Shown here in pieces: positions 9,287-18,157 of a stretch of DNA of 64,000 nucleotides. Source of the stretch: CAZCQG01 sp964500775. Its GTDB lineage: Bacteria; Campylobacterota; Campylobacteria; Campylobacterales; CAZCQG01. Position 1 is the first letter of the stretch, and each line of letters opens with the position of its first letter. The notes under the pieces were generated by a model, which saw nothing but the letters and a program-made list of their open reading frames with translations, made no database searches and was not told the origin of the DNA. The DNA lies in the NCBI GenBank assembly GCA_964500775.1, contig CAZCQG010000003.1:1-64000 (forward strand), written 5' to 3'. The position numbers and the translations under genes were made by a program.

Positions 9287-10494
9287 GTATGGCAAATATC
9301 GAACTAATGAAAGGCGTAAAAAGCGTCAAAGATATAAGCCTAGCGGGGAAAAAAGTTTTGATACGCGTGGATTTTAACGTGCCGATGGACGATGATCTCA
9401 ATATTAGCGACGATACGAGAATCAGAGAAGCATTACCCACGATCAATTACTGCCTCGATCACGGCGCAAAATCGGTAACGCTGGTATCGCATCTGGGGAG
9501 ACCGAAAAGTGACGGTGATCCGAAATTTACATTGAAGAGCGTCCTAAAAAGACTAGAGCGTTTACTCCAAAAAGAGATCACATTTCTAGATAATCTCAAA
9601 ACCGCTAAAGAAAAAATCAATGCACTAAAAGAGGGAAGTGTGGCTTTGATGGAAAACATCAGATACCATGCAGGAGAAGAGAAGAATGACGATGAGCTCT
9701 CCAAGCTGCTTGCGTCTTTTTGCGACGTATATGTCAATGATGCATTCGGAACGAGTCATAGAGCACATAGCTCTACTTACGGTGCGGCCCTACATTCCCA
9801 AGAAAAAGTAGCGGGGCTTCTTTTGAAAAAAGAGATCGATTCGTTTGCTAAGGCGCTTGACAATCCTCTTAAACCGATGCTTCTTATCGTAGGGGGTGCA
9901 AAGGTCTCGGGCAAGCTCCAATTGCTAAAGAGTATCCTCGGTGTCGTAGATAGGCTCATCATCGGCGGCGCTATGTCCAATACGTTCCTCAAGGCGCTAG
10001 GCTACGATATGCAAAACTCACTCGTCGAAGACGACCTCATAGATGAAGCGAAGAAGATAATGGATGCCGCACGGGAATCGGGTGTAAAAATTTATCTCCC
10101 CGTAGATGTCGTATGCACCGATAGTATAAAATCTCCGAAGGTAGTCAAGATAACCACCGCACAAGATATTCCCGAAGGGATGATGGCGGCAGACATCGGA
10201 CCTGCGACGACCACACTCTTTAGGGAAGTCGTAAAAGAGTGCCAGACTATCATATGGAACGGACCTATGGGGGTATATGAAGTGGATAAGTTTGCTAGGG
10301 GGACATTCCATTTAGCACACTCCATAAGCGACGCGTACGCATATAGCGTAGTCGGAGGCGGTGATACCGCAGATGCCGTAGATAAGGCGGGAGAGAAAGA
10401 CAATATGAGCTTTATCTCTACGGGCGGGGGAGCAAGCCTAGAATTATTAGAGGGAAAAGTGTTGCCCGCTTTTGAAGTTTTACAAAAAAACTAA
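9283..10494 (+). CDS. pgk: phosphoglycerate kinase
   Basis: Interconverts 1,3-bisphosphoglycerate plus ADP with 3-phosphoglycerate plus ATP; also needed in the CO2-fixing direction of gluconeogenesis. The 403-residue protein has RVDFNVPMDD, VSHLGRPK, the substrate-binding MENIRYHAGEE, the ATP-binding GGAKVSGKLQ and the C-terminal STGGGASLELLEGK. ATG at 9283 has AAGGAG 7 bases upstream; an alternative ATG at 9289 is in frame. It overlaps the ackA stop by four bases. In many bacteria pgk sits next to gap; here they are separated by pgi, pta and ackA. Confidence 0.97.
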   Translation: MSMANIELMKGVKSVKDISLAGKKVLIRVDFNVPMDDDLNISDDTRIREALPTINYCLDHGAKSVTLVSHLGRPKSDGDPKFTLKSVLKRLERLLQKEITFLDNLKTAKEKINALKEGSVALMENIRYHAGEEKNDDELSKLLASFCDVYVNDAFGTSHRAHSSTYGAALHSQEKVAGLLLKKEIDSFAKALDNPLKPMLLIVGGAKVSGKLQLLKSILGVVDRLIIGGAMSNTFLKALGYDMQNSLVEDDLIDEAKKIMDAARESGVKIYLPVDVVCTDSIKSPKVVKITTAQDIPEGMMAADIGPATTTLFREVVKECQTIIWNGPMGVYEVDKFARGTFHLAHSISDAYAYSVVGGGDTADAVDKAGEKDNMSFISTGGGASLELLEGKVLPAFEVLQKN

Positions 10495-10509
10495 ACCAAG
10501 GAAACGAAA

Positions 10510-13008
10510 ATGAAAGCCGTAGTAATGGCGGGAGGATTCGGGACGAGAATCCAACCGCTGACCAACTCCAGTCCAAAACCGATGTTGCCGATACTCAATA
10601 AGCCGATGATGCAGTATATGATAGAGAAGCTTGCTTCTCTAGGAATCAAAGACATCGTCGTCCTTCTCTATTTTATGCCCGAAGTCATAGAGGGGTATTT
10701 CGGTGACGGTAGCAAATTTGGCGTGAATATCACCTACATCACGCCCGATGACGACTACGGTACGGCGGGAGCGGTGAAAAAAGCGCAAAAATTTCTTGAT
10801 GAAACTTTTTTTATCGTAAGCGGAGATTTGGTGACCGACTTTGATTTTCAGCAGATCATTGACTACCACAAAAGTAAAAATTCAAAATTGACCATTACTC
10901 TCACGGGGGTAGAAGACCCATTGCAATTTGGAGTGGTCATCACCAATCCCGAGGGACAAATACAAAAGTTCTTGGAAAAACCGAGTTGGGGAGAGGTGTT
11001 TAGCGACACGATCAATACGGGAATCTACCTCTTGGAACCCGAGATACTCAATTATATCCCCGAAGATACCAATTACGATTTCGGCAAACAGCTTTTTCCA
11101 AAATTGATGAAAGAAAATATCGCTTTATGGGGATGCAACGTAGAAGGGTACTGGAGGGATGTCGGGAATCCCGAGAGCTACAGAGAGGTGCACAAAGACT
11201 TGTTGCTCGGCAAGGTCAATATCGGATACTCGGGTACAAAAAAGACCTATCCGGGCGGAATCTTATATATGGATGAAAATAGCGTCGTAGAAGATGACGT
11301 GAGTGTCGAAGGGATAGTGATACTCGGAAAAAATTGCACGATAGAAAACGGCGTAAAACTTCGCAATATCGTTTTGGGCGATAATAGTATCGTGAAAAAA
11401 CAGAGCGACGTATCGGAGTGTACGATTTGGAATAACGTGGAGATAGGGCAGGGGACGTTTATGACAAATTGCGTCATCTGTAACGACAATAAAATCAGCA
11501 AAAAAGTCAAAGCAAAAGAAGGGGTAATCATCGCCGAAAACTGCGAAATAGGAGAGCTTAGCTCAATCGAGAGAGACGTCATAATTTGGCCTGACAAAAT
11601 AGTGGAGGATGCATCCGTGGTGAGTAACAATATTATTTGGGGTAACAAGTACAAAAATTCGATATTCGAAGGCGGCAAGGTAACGGGTAGAACAAATATA
11701 GAGCTTAGTTGCGAGATGAGCACGAAATTAGCCGAGGCGTTTGGCTCTCTATTGCCCGTCGGTAGCAAAGTATATGTCTCAAGAGACTATCATAAAAGCT
11801 CACGAATGATCAAGCGCGCGTTTCTAGGCGGTCTGCTTTCTGCGGGGGTAAACGTCGTGGATGTGAAGATGCTCCCTTCAAACGTAATGCGTAAGAATCT
11901 TGCCGAAAATGACGACATCGTTGCCGGCGTACACGTGCGGCAATCGGTGGACAATACGATAAATACGGAGATTCTTTTCTTTACGAGCGAAGGACTAGAG
12001 ATTGATACCAATACCGAAAAAAGTTGCGAGAGAGTATTCTTTAGGGAATCCTTTAGACGCGTAAACTCCGAAGAGATCGGGGAAATATCGGAACAGTATA
12101 GCGGTTTTAAAGAGCGCTACGTAAAAAGCTTTTTCCAAAACATCGATAAAGAATCGATAAAAGCAAAAGATCCCCGAATCGCCGTTGACTTGCTGTTTGG
12201 CTCTACCCATGCGGTTTATCCCGATGTGGTAAACGGACTTGGAATCGAAAACGTCACGCTCAATGCCTACTTGGATGACAAAAAGCTCTCCAAACTCTCC
12301 AACTACGTCAAGCGTTCCGAAGGGGATTTGCAAAAGATCGTCAGCGGATTGAAACTTGATGCCGGTTATGCGATATTTCCCAATGGGCAGAGACTCCATA
12401 TGACGAGTAAAAAAGGGGTTTTGCTTAACGGCGATTTGACGCTTCTATCGATTCTCTCCTTGCTCAACGGTCTCAATAAAGAAGTAAAAGTGTATCTGCC
12501 TGCGTACGCACCCGATATTTTGGATAAAAAACTTCCTAACCTCTCTATCGAGCGAGGGAAATTCAGCGGCTTTACCGCGAGCAAACTCAAACAATACGAC
12601 TTTATAGCGAGTATCGACGGGCACTTTGCATTTACCCAATTCGCACTCAATTTCGATGCTTTGTTTGCGAGCGTGAAGATTCTTGAACTCTTAGCGCTCA
12701 ATGATATAAGTATCGATGAGGTCGTTGATTCGTTGCCGGAGTATTACTATTCCGTCAATAAAGTGGAATGCAGCTCTAGTTTAAAGGGCAAGATGATGCG
12801 TAAGTTTATGGAAGATTCCAAAGGGAAAGACGCATCGCACTTGGACGGTATCAAGATATGGTTTGATGAAAATAGCTGGGTATTGATGCTCCCTCCGCAA
12901 ACAGGCGAACACGTTAACCTTTTCGTACAAGCGGATACGAAAGAAAAAGGGGAGTTGATTCTCAAAGAGTACAAAGAAAAAATCGAAATTTGGAAAAACG
13001 AGGAGTAG
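10510..13008 (+). CDS. sugar-phosphate nucleotidyltransferase / left-handed beta-helix / degenerate phosphohexomutase fusion
   Basis: An 832-residue three-part protein. Residues 1-230 are a nucleotidyltransferase with GGFGTRIQPLT, SSPKPMLPI and SGDLVTDFD. It should make an NDP-sugar from a sugar 1-phosphate. Residues about 240-385 are a hexapeptide-repeat beta-helix. Residues about 390-832 have a phosphoglucomutase/phosphomannomutase fold, but the key sites are altered. The phosphoserine loop (usually TASHNP) reads GVHVRQS, and the Mg loop (usually DGDR) reads FPNGQR. The sugar loop is also unrecognisable. I recall similar fusions being annotated as mannose-1-phosphate guanylyltransferases in cyanobacteria. 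Here it sits where pgm and glgC might be expected, so it may supply NDP-glucose for glycogen or sucrose (inference). The sugar and nucleotide are unknown. Confidence 0.8.
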   Translation: MKAVVMAGGFGTRIQPLTNSSPKPMLPILNKPMMQYMIEKLASLGIKDIVVLLYFMPEVIEGYFGDGSKFGVNITYITPDDDYGTAGAVKKAQKFLDETFFIVSGDLVTDFDFQQIIDYHKSKNSKLTITLTGVEDPLQFGVVITNPEGQIQKFLEKPSWGEVFSDTINTGIYLLEPEILNYIPEDTNYDFGKQLFPKLMKENIALWGCNVEGYWRDVGNPESYREVHKDLLLGKVNIGYSGTKKTYPGGILYMDENSVVEDDVSVEGIVILGKNCTIENGVKLRNIVLGDNSIVKKQSDVSECTIWNNVEIGQGTFMTNCVICNDNKISKKVKAKEGVIIAENCEIGELSSIERDVIIWPDKIVEDASVVSNNIIWGNKYKNSIFEGGKVTGRTNIELSCEMSTKLAEAFGSLLPVGSKVYVSRDYHKSSRMIKRAFLGGLLSAGVNVVDVKMLPSNVMRKNLAENDDIVAGVHVRQSVDNTINTEILFFTSEGLEIDTNTEKSCERVFFRESFRRVNSEEIGEISEQYSGFKERYVKSFFQNIDKESIKAKDPRIAVDLLFGSTHAVYPDVVNGLGIENVTLNAYLDDKKLSKLSNYVKRSEGDLQKIVSGLKLDAGYAIFPNGQRLHMTSKKGVLLNGDLTLLSILSLLNGLNKEVKVYLPAYAPDILDKKLPNLSIERGKFSGFTASKLKQYDFIASIDGHFAFTQFALNFDALFASVKILELLALNDISIDEVVDSLPEYYYSVNKVECSSSLKGKMMRKFMEDSKGKDASHLDGIKIWFDENSWVLMLPPQTGEHVNLFVQADTKEKGELILKEYKEKIEIWKNEE

Positions 13009-13010
13009 TC

Positions 13011-15053
13011 GTGAATAAAATGCAATTGCTCTTGGGCGTACACAATCACCAACCCATAGATAACTTCAGCCACGTTGTAGATAAAGCCGTAGCGACATGC
13101 TACGAGCCGTTTTTTAGAACCTTGGAAAAATACGAAAATATAAGAATCTCGGTACATTTTAGCGGCTGGCTCCTCGAATATATCTATAAAAACTCAAGAG
13201 AATTGTTTGCGATACTAAAGAAGTTACATAGCGAGGGGCGAATCGAGATATTCGGCGGCGGCTATTACGAGCCGATACTAGCGAGCATCCCTAGTGAAGA
13301 TAGAGTAGGGCAGATAAAGCTTCTCAATAAATTTTTGAAGCGACATTTCGGAGTCACCCCCAAGGGAATATGGCTAGCGGAGCGGGTGTGGGATTCGAGT
13401 ATCATCAAAGACTTGGAAGAGTGCGGCATCGAGTACGTCTTGGTGGATGATTTTCATTTTATTTCAGCGGGTATCGGAAGCGAGGCGCTAGACGGATATT
13501 ACGTCGCCGAAGACGGCGGTGCAAGAGTAAACGTATTTCCTATAAGTAAAGAGTTGCGCTATATGATTCCTTTTCGAGGGGCGGGAAGTGTCGTAGAGCA
13601 CCTAGAAGCACAGTCGCAAAACGGAAAAAAATCGGCGATTATTTTTGACGACGGCGAGAAGTTCGGTGTTTGGCCAAATACGTATGATTGGGTATATAAT
13701 CAAGGATGGCTGGAGCAGTTTTTCGAAAAATTGAGTGCTTCGCAAAGCGTCGAAAGCGCACTATACGCGGATTATGTGCGTACGCACAAAGCACTTGGGT
13801 TAGCGTATTTGCCGCTCAATTCCTACTACGAGATGGGTGAGTGGACACATCGCTCCAATGATGCTCCCGCGTATGAAAAGCTTTTTCGTAAGCTAGAGGG
13901 TGAGCACGGATACGAGTATGCTGTGAAGTTTTTGCGAGGCGGAATCTGGAAAAACTTTTTTACGAAATATTACGAATCAAACCATATACACAAACGCCTT
14001 GTGGAAATCTCTTTAGCAAAAAAAGAGCTCAAAAGAAAAGATTATTATTTCCCGCTGTATAAAAGTCAAGCCAATGATGTTTTGTGGCACGGAGTATTTG
14101 GCGGACTGTATTTACCGAATCTGAGAAACAATACGTACAAATACATCTATGAGTGCGAAAATATGCGCTATCTCGGAAAAAAAGACTCCGTAGAGGTGTG
14201 TGATTTCAATTATGACGGGTTTGATGACGTCAAGGTAGTAAATAGCGCCTTTATCGCCTATTTTGATACAAAGCACGGGTGTATGATGTCCGAGCTTGGT
14301 TTGCGCGATAAGTTATTCAATATGCAAAATACGCTCAAGCGCACTAAAGAGGCGTACCATATCAAAGTAGAAGACGTAATAGAGCACAAAGAAAGTGCAA
14401 CCGAAGGAGACGGTATCAGCACTATCCACACCTCAAATACCGCCGAACTTGCAGCTATGAAACGTGAGTTTGTTTTCGATAGATTCCAAAAACAATCTTT
14501 TATAGATCACATCGTCGACTACTCTTTTTGTTTTGAGAGCTTTAGAGGTGATACATACAAAGAATACGGCACGTTTTGCAATGACGCATATACTATCCAA
14601 AACGTAGGGGAGCGCGGTTTTGAAGCAGTAAGCGACGGACGTATAGTGGGAGAGCACGAGAGTTTTGGAGCATATCTCGTAAAAAAGATAGATTTTAACG
14701 GAAAGAGTATCGATTTTGCCGTAACGCTCAATTCCGAATGCCATTACGATTTACAGTATTTCTGCGAATTTAACCTCTATTTCGCGGACGTACATGCCCT
14801 AAAAATAACGGGTGTAAACATAGAGCAGGCAGAGAATCTAGGTGTTTTAGAGCAACTAGAGATATATGATCCGTATCTCGATAAAAAGACGCACTTTGCG
14901 TTCGCACAGCCTATCGAATGTTTTTGTACTCCTATCGATACCGTGACGCAGAGCGAAAGCGGATTTGAAAAGACAAATCAAGGAATTTCGCTGTGCTTTA
15001 AGATAGGGTATAAATATTCGTTTAACTTCGGCGGTAGCCTTACTATCGGGTAG
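13011..15053 (+). CDS. GH57 4-alpha-glucanotransferase / alpha-amylase
   Basis: Glycoside hydrolase family 57 enzyme acting on alpha-1,4-glucan. The 680-residue length and domain order match Thermococcus litoralis 4-alpha-glucanotransferase: a catalytic (beta/alpha)7 barrel, a helical part, and a C-terminal beta-sandwich (DUF1925/DUF1926 type). HNHQP starts the barrel. GIWLAERVWD carries the nucleophile Glu124, and IIFDDGEKFG supplies the acid/base Asp (212 or 213). Start: GTG at 13011 has AGGAG 5 bases upstream; the in-frame ATG at 13020 is too far from it. It follows the fusion gene by 2 bases and precedes the galT-like gene by 2 bases. Likely role: remodelling or mobilising glycogen. Transferase versus hydrolase cannot be settled here. 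Confidence 0.88.
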   Translation: MNKMQLLLGVHNHQPIDNFSHVVDKAVATCYEPFFRTLEKYENIRISVHFSGWLLEYIYKNSRELFAILKKLHSEGRIEIFGGGYYEPILASIPSEDRVGQIKLLNKFLKRHFGVTPKGIWLAERVWDSSIIKDLEECGIEYVLVDDFHFISAGIGSEALDGYYVAEDGGARVNVFPISKELRYMIPFRGAGSVVEHLEAQSQNGKKSAIIFDDGEKFGVWPNTYDWVYNQGWLEQFFEKLSASQSVESALYADYVRTHKALGLAYLPLNSYYEMGEWTHRSNDAPAYEKLFRKLEGEHGYEYAVKFLRGGIWKNFFTKYYESNHIHKRLVEISLAKKELKRKDYYFPLYKSQANDVLWHGVFGGLYLPNLRNNTYKYIYECENMRYLGKKDSVEVCDFNYDGFDDVKVVNSAFIAYFDTKHGCMMSELGLRDKLFNMQNTLKRTKEAYHIKVEDVIEHKESATEGDGISTIHTSNTAELAAMKREFVFDRFQKQSFIDHIVDYSFCFESFRGDTYKEYGTFCNDAYTIQNVGERGFEAVSDGRIVGEHESFGAYLVKKIDFNGKSIDFAVTLNSECHYDLQYFCEFNLYFADVHALKITGVNIEQAENLGVLEQLEIYDPYLDKKTHFAFAQPIECFCTPIDTVTQSESGFEKTNQGISLCFKIGYKYSFNFGGSLTIG

Positions 15054-15055
15054 CG

Positions 15056-16003
15056 TTGAATCATAATGAAAAATCCCTAGATCCCATAACCGGTGCTAGG
15101 GTTTTTTATTCTTCGAGCAGGGGAAAACGACCTAATAATTATAAAAACGATGTAGATTATGCACCGTTTGAAAAAGGGAGCGAACACCTTACGCCGGATT
15201 CTCTTTTGTCTTTGCCCGATGCGATAGACTGGGAAGTGCGTGTAGTTCCGAATAAATTTACCCCCTTTTCCATCAAGAGTGCCCCGTACGGGATGCACGA
15301 AGTACTTATCGAAGCACCGCACGCGAGTGAGGCGATAGCCGACTTTTCTCGTGCAAGATTAGAGATGATTTTTCGCGCACTTCTGCTTCGGGTAGCTTCG
15401 CACTATGAAGACGAAAAGATCAAATATACGGCAATTTTTAAAAACAGCGGTGAAAATTCCGGCGCTACCCTTACACACCCTCATATGCAGCTTGTCGGAC
15501 TTGATTATCTGCCTATCAAAATTGAGACGATGCTCAAAAATAAATACGATTTTTTTATTAAAAACGGCATCTCTTATTTACGAAGTTTGGTAGATTCAGA
15601 ATTAGAATATCAAAAGAGAATTGTATTAGAAGAGAAAAATTATCTTGTTTTTTGCCCAAAGTATTCCATTACCCCTATGCAAGTAGATATAATTCCCAAG
15701 TGCAACGGCGATTTCTTACAGGCAACAGAGACAATTGAAGAGATTGCCGGCATTATGGGTACGGTATACGCCCTGCTGCAAAAGCTATCTTTGGATTCTT
15801 TTAATGCAATTTTCTATGTGTACCCTAATATGAAACGCTATTCCGGCGTATTGCTTGAAGATTTCTACGACTGGCATATTTCTATATTGCCTAGAGATTC
15901 GAGATTTGCGGGGTTTGAGCTTACCTGCGGCGATTTTATAAACGGTGTTTTGCCTGACGATGCAGCGATGAAATATAAAGATGCGTTAGAATCTTTTGCA
16001 TAA
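15056..16003 (+). CDS. galactose-1-phosphate uridylyltransferase-like nucleotidyltransferase
   Basis: A 315-residue HIT-superfamily transferase of the GalT family, with the active-site block TLTHPHMQLVG (His141-x-His143). The segment APYGMHEVLIEAPHA is typical of GalT. In classical bacterial GalT a zinc site begins with CPFCPGNEHLTP; here the matching stretch is APFEKGSEHLTP, so both cysteines are lost. Galactose genes galK and galE are absent nearby. Its place between two glycogen genes suggests another exchange, for example NDP-glucose with glucose 1-phosphate or phosphate. ADP-glucose phosphorylases are GalT-family members (inference). Start is TTG at 15056: a stop in frame at 15035 leaves no better choice, and no clear ribosome site is seen. 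Confidence 0.8.
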   Translation: MNHNEKSLDPITGARVFYSSSRGKRPNNYKNDVDYAPFEKGSEHLTPDSLLSLPDAIDWEVRVVPNKFTPFSIKSAPYGMHEVLIEAPHASEAIADFSRARLEMIFRALLLRVASHYEDEKIKYTAIFKNSGENSGATLTHPHMQLVGLDYLPIKIETMLKNKYDFFIKNGISYLRSLVDSELEYQKRIVLEEKNYLVFCPKYSITPMQVDIIPKCNGDFLQATETIEEIAGIMGTVYALLQKLSLDSFNAIFYVYPNMKRYSGVLLEDFYDWHISILPRDSRFAGFELTCGDFINGVLPDDAAMKYKDALESFA

Positions 16004-16033
16004 AAGTGAAACGTGAAATAAGAAGGAGTCATT

Positions 16034-17473
16034 TTGAATATAGTCTATGTTTTTAGCGAACAGTTTCCTTTTTCAAAAACAGGAGGATTGGGAGATATAG
16101 CCGCCTCTTTACCGAAATTTTTCGCGAGAGAACATAATGTCGTAACCGTAACACCGTTCTACTCTTTTATGGATAAAGAGGCACTCGGTATAGAAGAGAT
16201 AGGGATGCGATTGGAGTTCTGTGTAGATAAAAAGGAGTACGAGTTTGATGTCTATATGAGCAAGCATGATGGGCTTACGACCTATTTTTTACACAACAGT
16301 TATTTTTTTAATCGCAAAGAGATGTATGGTTCATATCTCGATAACTATCTAAGATTCGGGATTTTTTGCTACGGTGTGATTGAGCTTGTAAAGTATATCG
16401 ATTTTGAAGCGGATATATACCACGTGAATGATTGGCAAACCTCTCTCATCCCTTTATTACTTAAAGAGAAATACGCTAACGGTGCAAAATTGGTACTCAC
16501 GATACATAATCTCTCCTATCAAGGTATCGCGACAAAAAAAGCGATGAAAGACCTAGACATCGATTGGAATCACTTCAATATGGATAAGGTCGAGTTTTAC
16601 GACCATTTCAATTTTCTCAAAACCGGCATATTCTTTAGCGATGCGTTTACTACCGTATCGGATAGTTATGCGCAAGAGATTCAGACGAAAGAGTACGGGT
16701 GCGGAATTAGCGATTTTATCAAAACCAATGCAAATAAGCTGCACGGCATTCTGAATGGGATAGATTATGACGAATGGGATACAAAAAAGGATAAGTTCCT
16801 CTTGCATAAATATGATGCGAAAACATTGGATAAAAAATTATTAAATAAAATCGAACTTTGTAAAGAATTTAATCTAAAAGATGCAGAAGGTAGACCTTTA
16901 TTTATCCTTATAAGTAGACTTGTGAAGCAAAAAGGTGTAGATTTTTTACTCGAAAATTATGAATTTTTGAAGGCTTTGGAAGCTAATTTTTTCATTTTAG
17001 GGGACGGCGATAACGAAAATATAAAAAAAGTAAAAGAAACATTTGATTTTAGTGATAATTTTGTTACATTTATAGGCTATAATGAAGAGTTAGCGCATCG
17101 TCTCTATGCTTCAGCCGATTTTTTGATGATGCCTTCTCTGTATGAGCCGTGCGGTCTCAATCAGCTTATCGCCCTTAGATACGGAGCTGTACCTATCGTC
17201 AGAGCCACGGGTGGACTAAAAGAGACTATAGCCGATTATACGCTAGAAAAACAAGATAGCAAGGGGCGAGGGATAGTTTTTGAGTCACCGGACGGTTTTT
17301 CATTTATGGTAGCCTTGATGCGGGCATTTAGCCTTTTTGCCAATAGAAACAAATACGTAACGCTTGTAGAAGATAATATGCAATGCGAGTTTGACTGGTG
17401 TCATTCCGCTCAAAAGTACGAACTATTATATAAAACTCTAGTAGGAGCAGTGGATGGAGATAAAAAACAGTAG
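16034..17473 (+). CDS. glgA: glycogen synthase
   Basis: GT5 glycosyltransferase that adds glucose from ADP- or UDP-glucose to a growing alpha-1,4-glucan. The 479-residue protein has the N-terminal sugar-nucleotide motif KTGGLGD. HVNDWQTSLIPL and TIHNLSYQG are also present. The C-terminal retaining GT-B motif is EPCGLNQLIALRYG, followed by TGGLKETI. Start is TTG at 16034, with AAGGAG 5 bases upstream, giving the standard N-terminus (M)NIVYVFSEQFPF. The last 20 bases overlap the DUF4912 gene. Co-location with a GH57 branching enzyme makes glycogen (not cell wall) synthesis the likely role. The donor nucleotide is not determined. Confidence 0.95.
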   Translation: MNIVYVFSEQFPFSKTGGLGDIAASLPKFFAREHNVVTVTPFYSFMDKEALGIEEIGMRLEFCVDKKEYEFDVYMSKHDGLTTYFLHNSYFFNRKEMYGSYLDNYLRFGIFCYGVIELVKYIDFEADIYHVNDWQTSLIPLLLKEKYANGAKLVLTIHNLSYQGIATKKAMKDLDIDWNHFNMDKVEFYDHFNFLKTGIFFSDAFTTVSDSYAQEIQTKEYGCGISDFIKTNANKLHGILNGIDYDEWDTKKDKFLLHKYDAKTLDKKLLNKIELCKEFNLKDAEGRPLFILISRLVKQKGVDFLLENYEFLKALEANFFILGDGDNENIKKVKETFDFSDNFVTFIGYNEELAHRLYASADFLMMPSLYEPCGLNQLIALRYGAVPIVRATGGLKETIADYTLEKQDSKGRGIVFESPDGFSFMVALMRAFSLFANRNKYVTLVEDNMQCEFDWCHSAQKYELLYKTLVGAVDGDKKQ

Positions 17474-18146
17474 CGAGGAGATCAAAAGAGAGAGCCTCAA
17501 AGACTTCAATGTGTCATCACATACGCATGCGGTAGATTCTTTTGCCGACGAACTCAAAGAGTTTAAAAAAGAGGATACTTACGAGATTCCCGATCGATAC
17601 TTTATCAACAACATAGTTCTCCTTCCCGTAAATTCGGAAACGGGATATTTTTATTGGGAAGTGACGCTTGATTTTGTAGCGGGAAAATGCGATAGAGAGA
17701 TTGAAAATTTTGTCGTAAGGGTTTATGAAATCGATAGCGCGACTGCTTTGGGGCAGTATGATATTTACGGGCAGAAAGGGGGATATTATTTCTCTACGCA
17801 TAGTGCGAATAAAAATATTTTTGCTTTACTCGGTGTTTTTGATGAGAAAGGGGAATTTATCGAGATTCTAAGATCCAATACCGTGAAGATGCCCTCCGAT
17901 TTTATTATCGAAAGTGACGAGACGATGTGGGCGGACAAACTTGAAGATTGGACGGAGATACTCAATGCTTCGCTAGAAAAAATCGAAATAGGTTCGTCGG
18001 AGAATATGATCAAAGAGATTGAGAGCATAAAAAGATACCATAAGCTACGTGTTGATTTGAGTGGAAGAGTGGGCGCGAGTTCGCTTAGCTCCGGAGAGTT
18101 TTTAGGGAGTTCGAATACCTCCAGCTTTAGCTTGAGCAAGAAGTAA
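17454..18146 (+). CDS. DUF4912 domain protein
   Basis: A 230-residue cytoplasmic protein with no signal or membrane segment. Residues about 40-135 match the DUF4912 pattern: a short lead with P-D-R-Y, then NIVLLPVNSETGYFYWEV, then VRVYEID and a YYFSTHS-type core. The C-terminal tail is serine-rich. The family has no proven function that I know; its fold and its neighbours here and elsewhere suggest a carbohydrate-binding module. It overlaps glgA by 20 bases and has its own AGGAG site 6 bases before the ATG. It ends 11 bases before the branching enzyme, so it may help target these enzymes to glycogen (inference). Confidence 0.75.
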   Translation: MEIKNSSEEIKRESLKDFNVSSHTHAVDSFADELKEFKKEDTYEIPDRYFINNIVLLPVNSETGYFYWEVTLDFVAGKCDREIENFVVRVYEIDSATALGQYDIYGQKGGYYFSTHSANKNIFALLGVFDEKGEFIEILRSNTVKMPSDFIIESDETMWADKLEDWTEILNASLEKIEIGSSENMIKEIESIKRYHKLRVDLSGRVGASSLSSGEFLGSSNTSSFSLSKK

Positions 18147-18157
18147 GGAGGAGGGTT

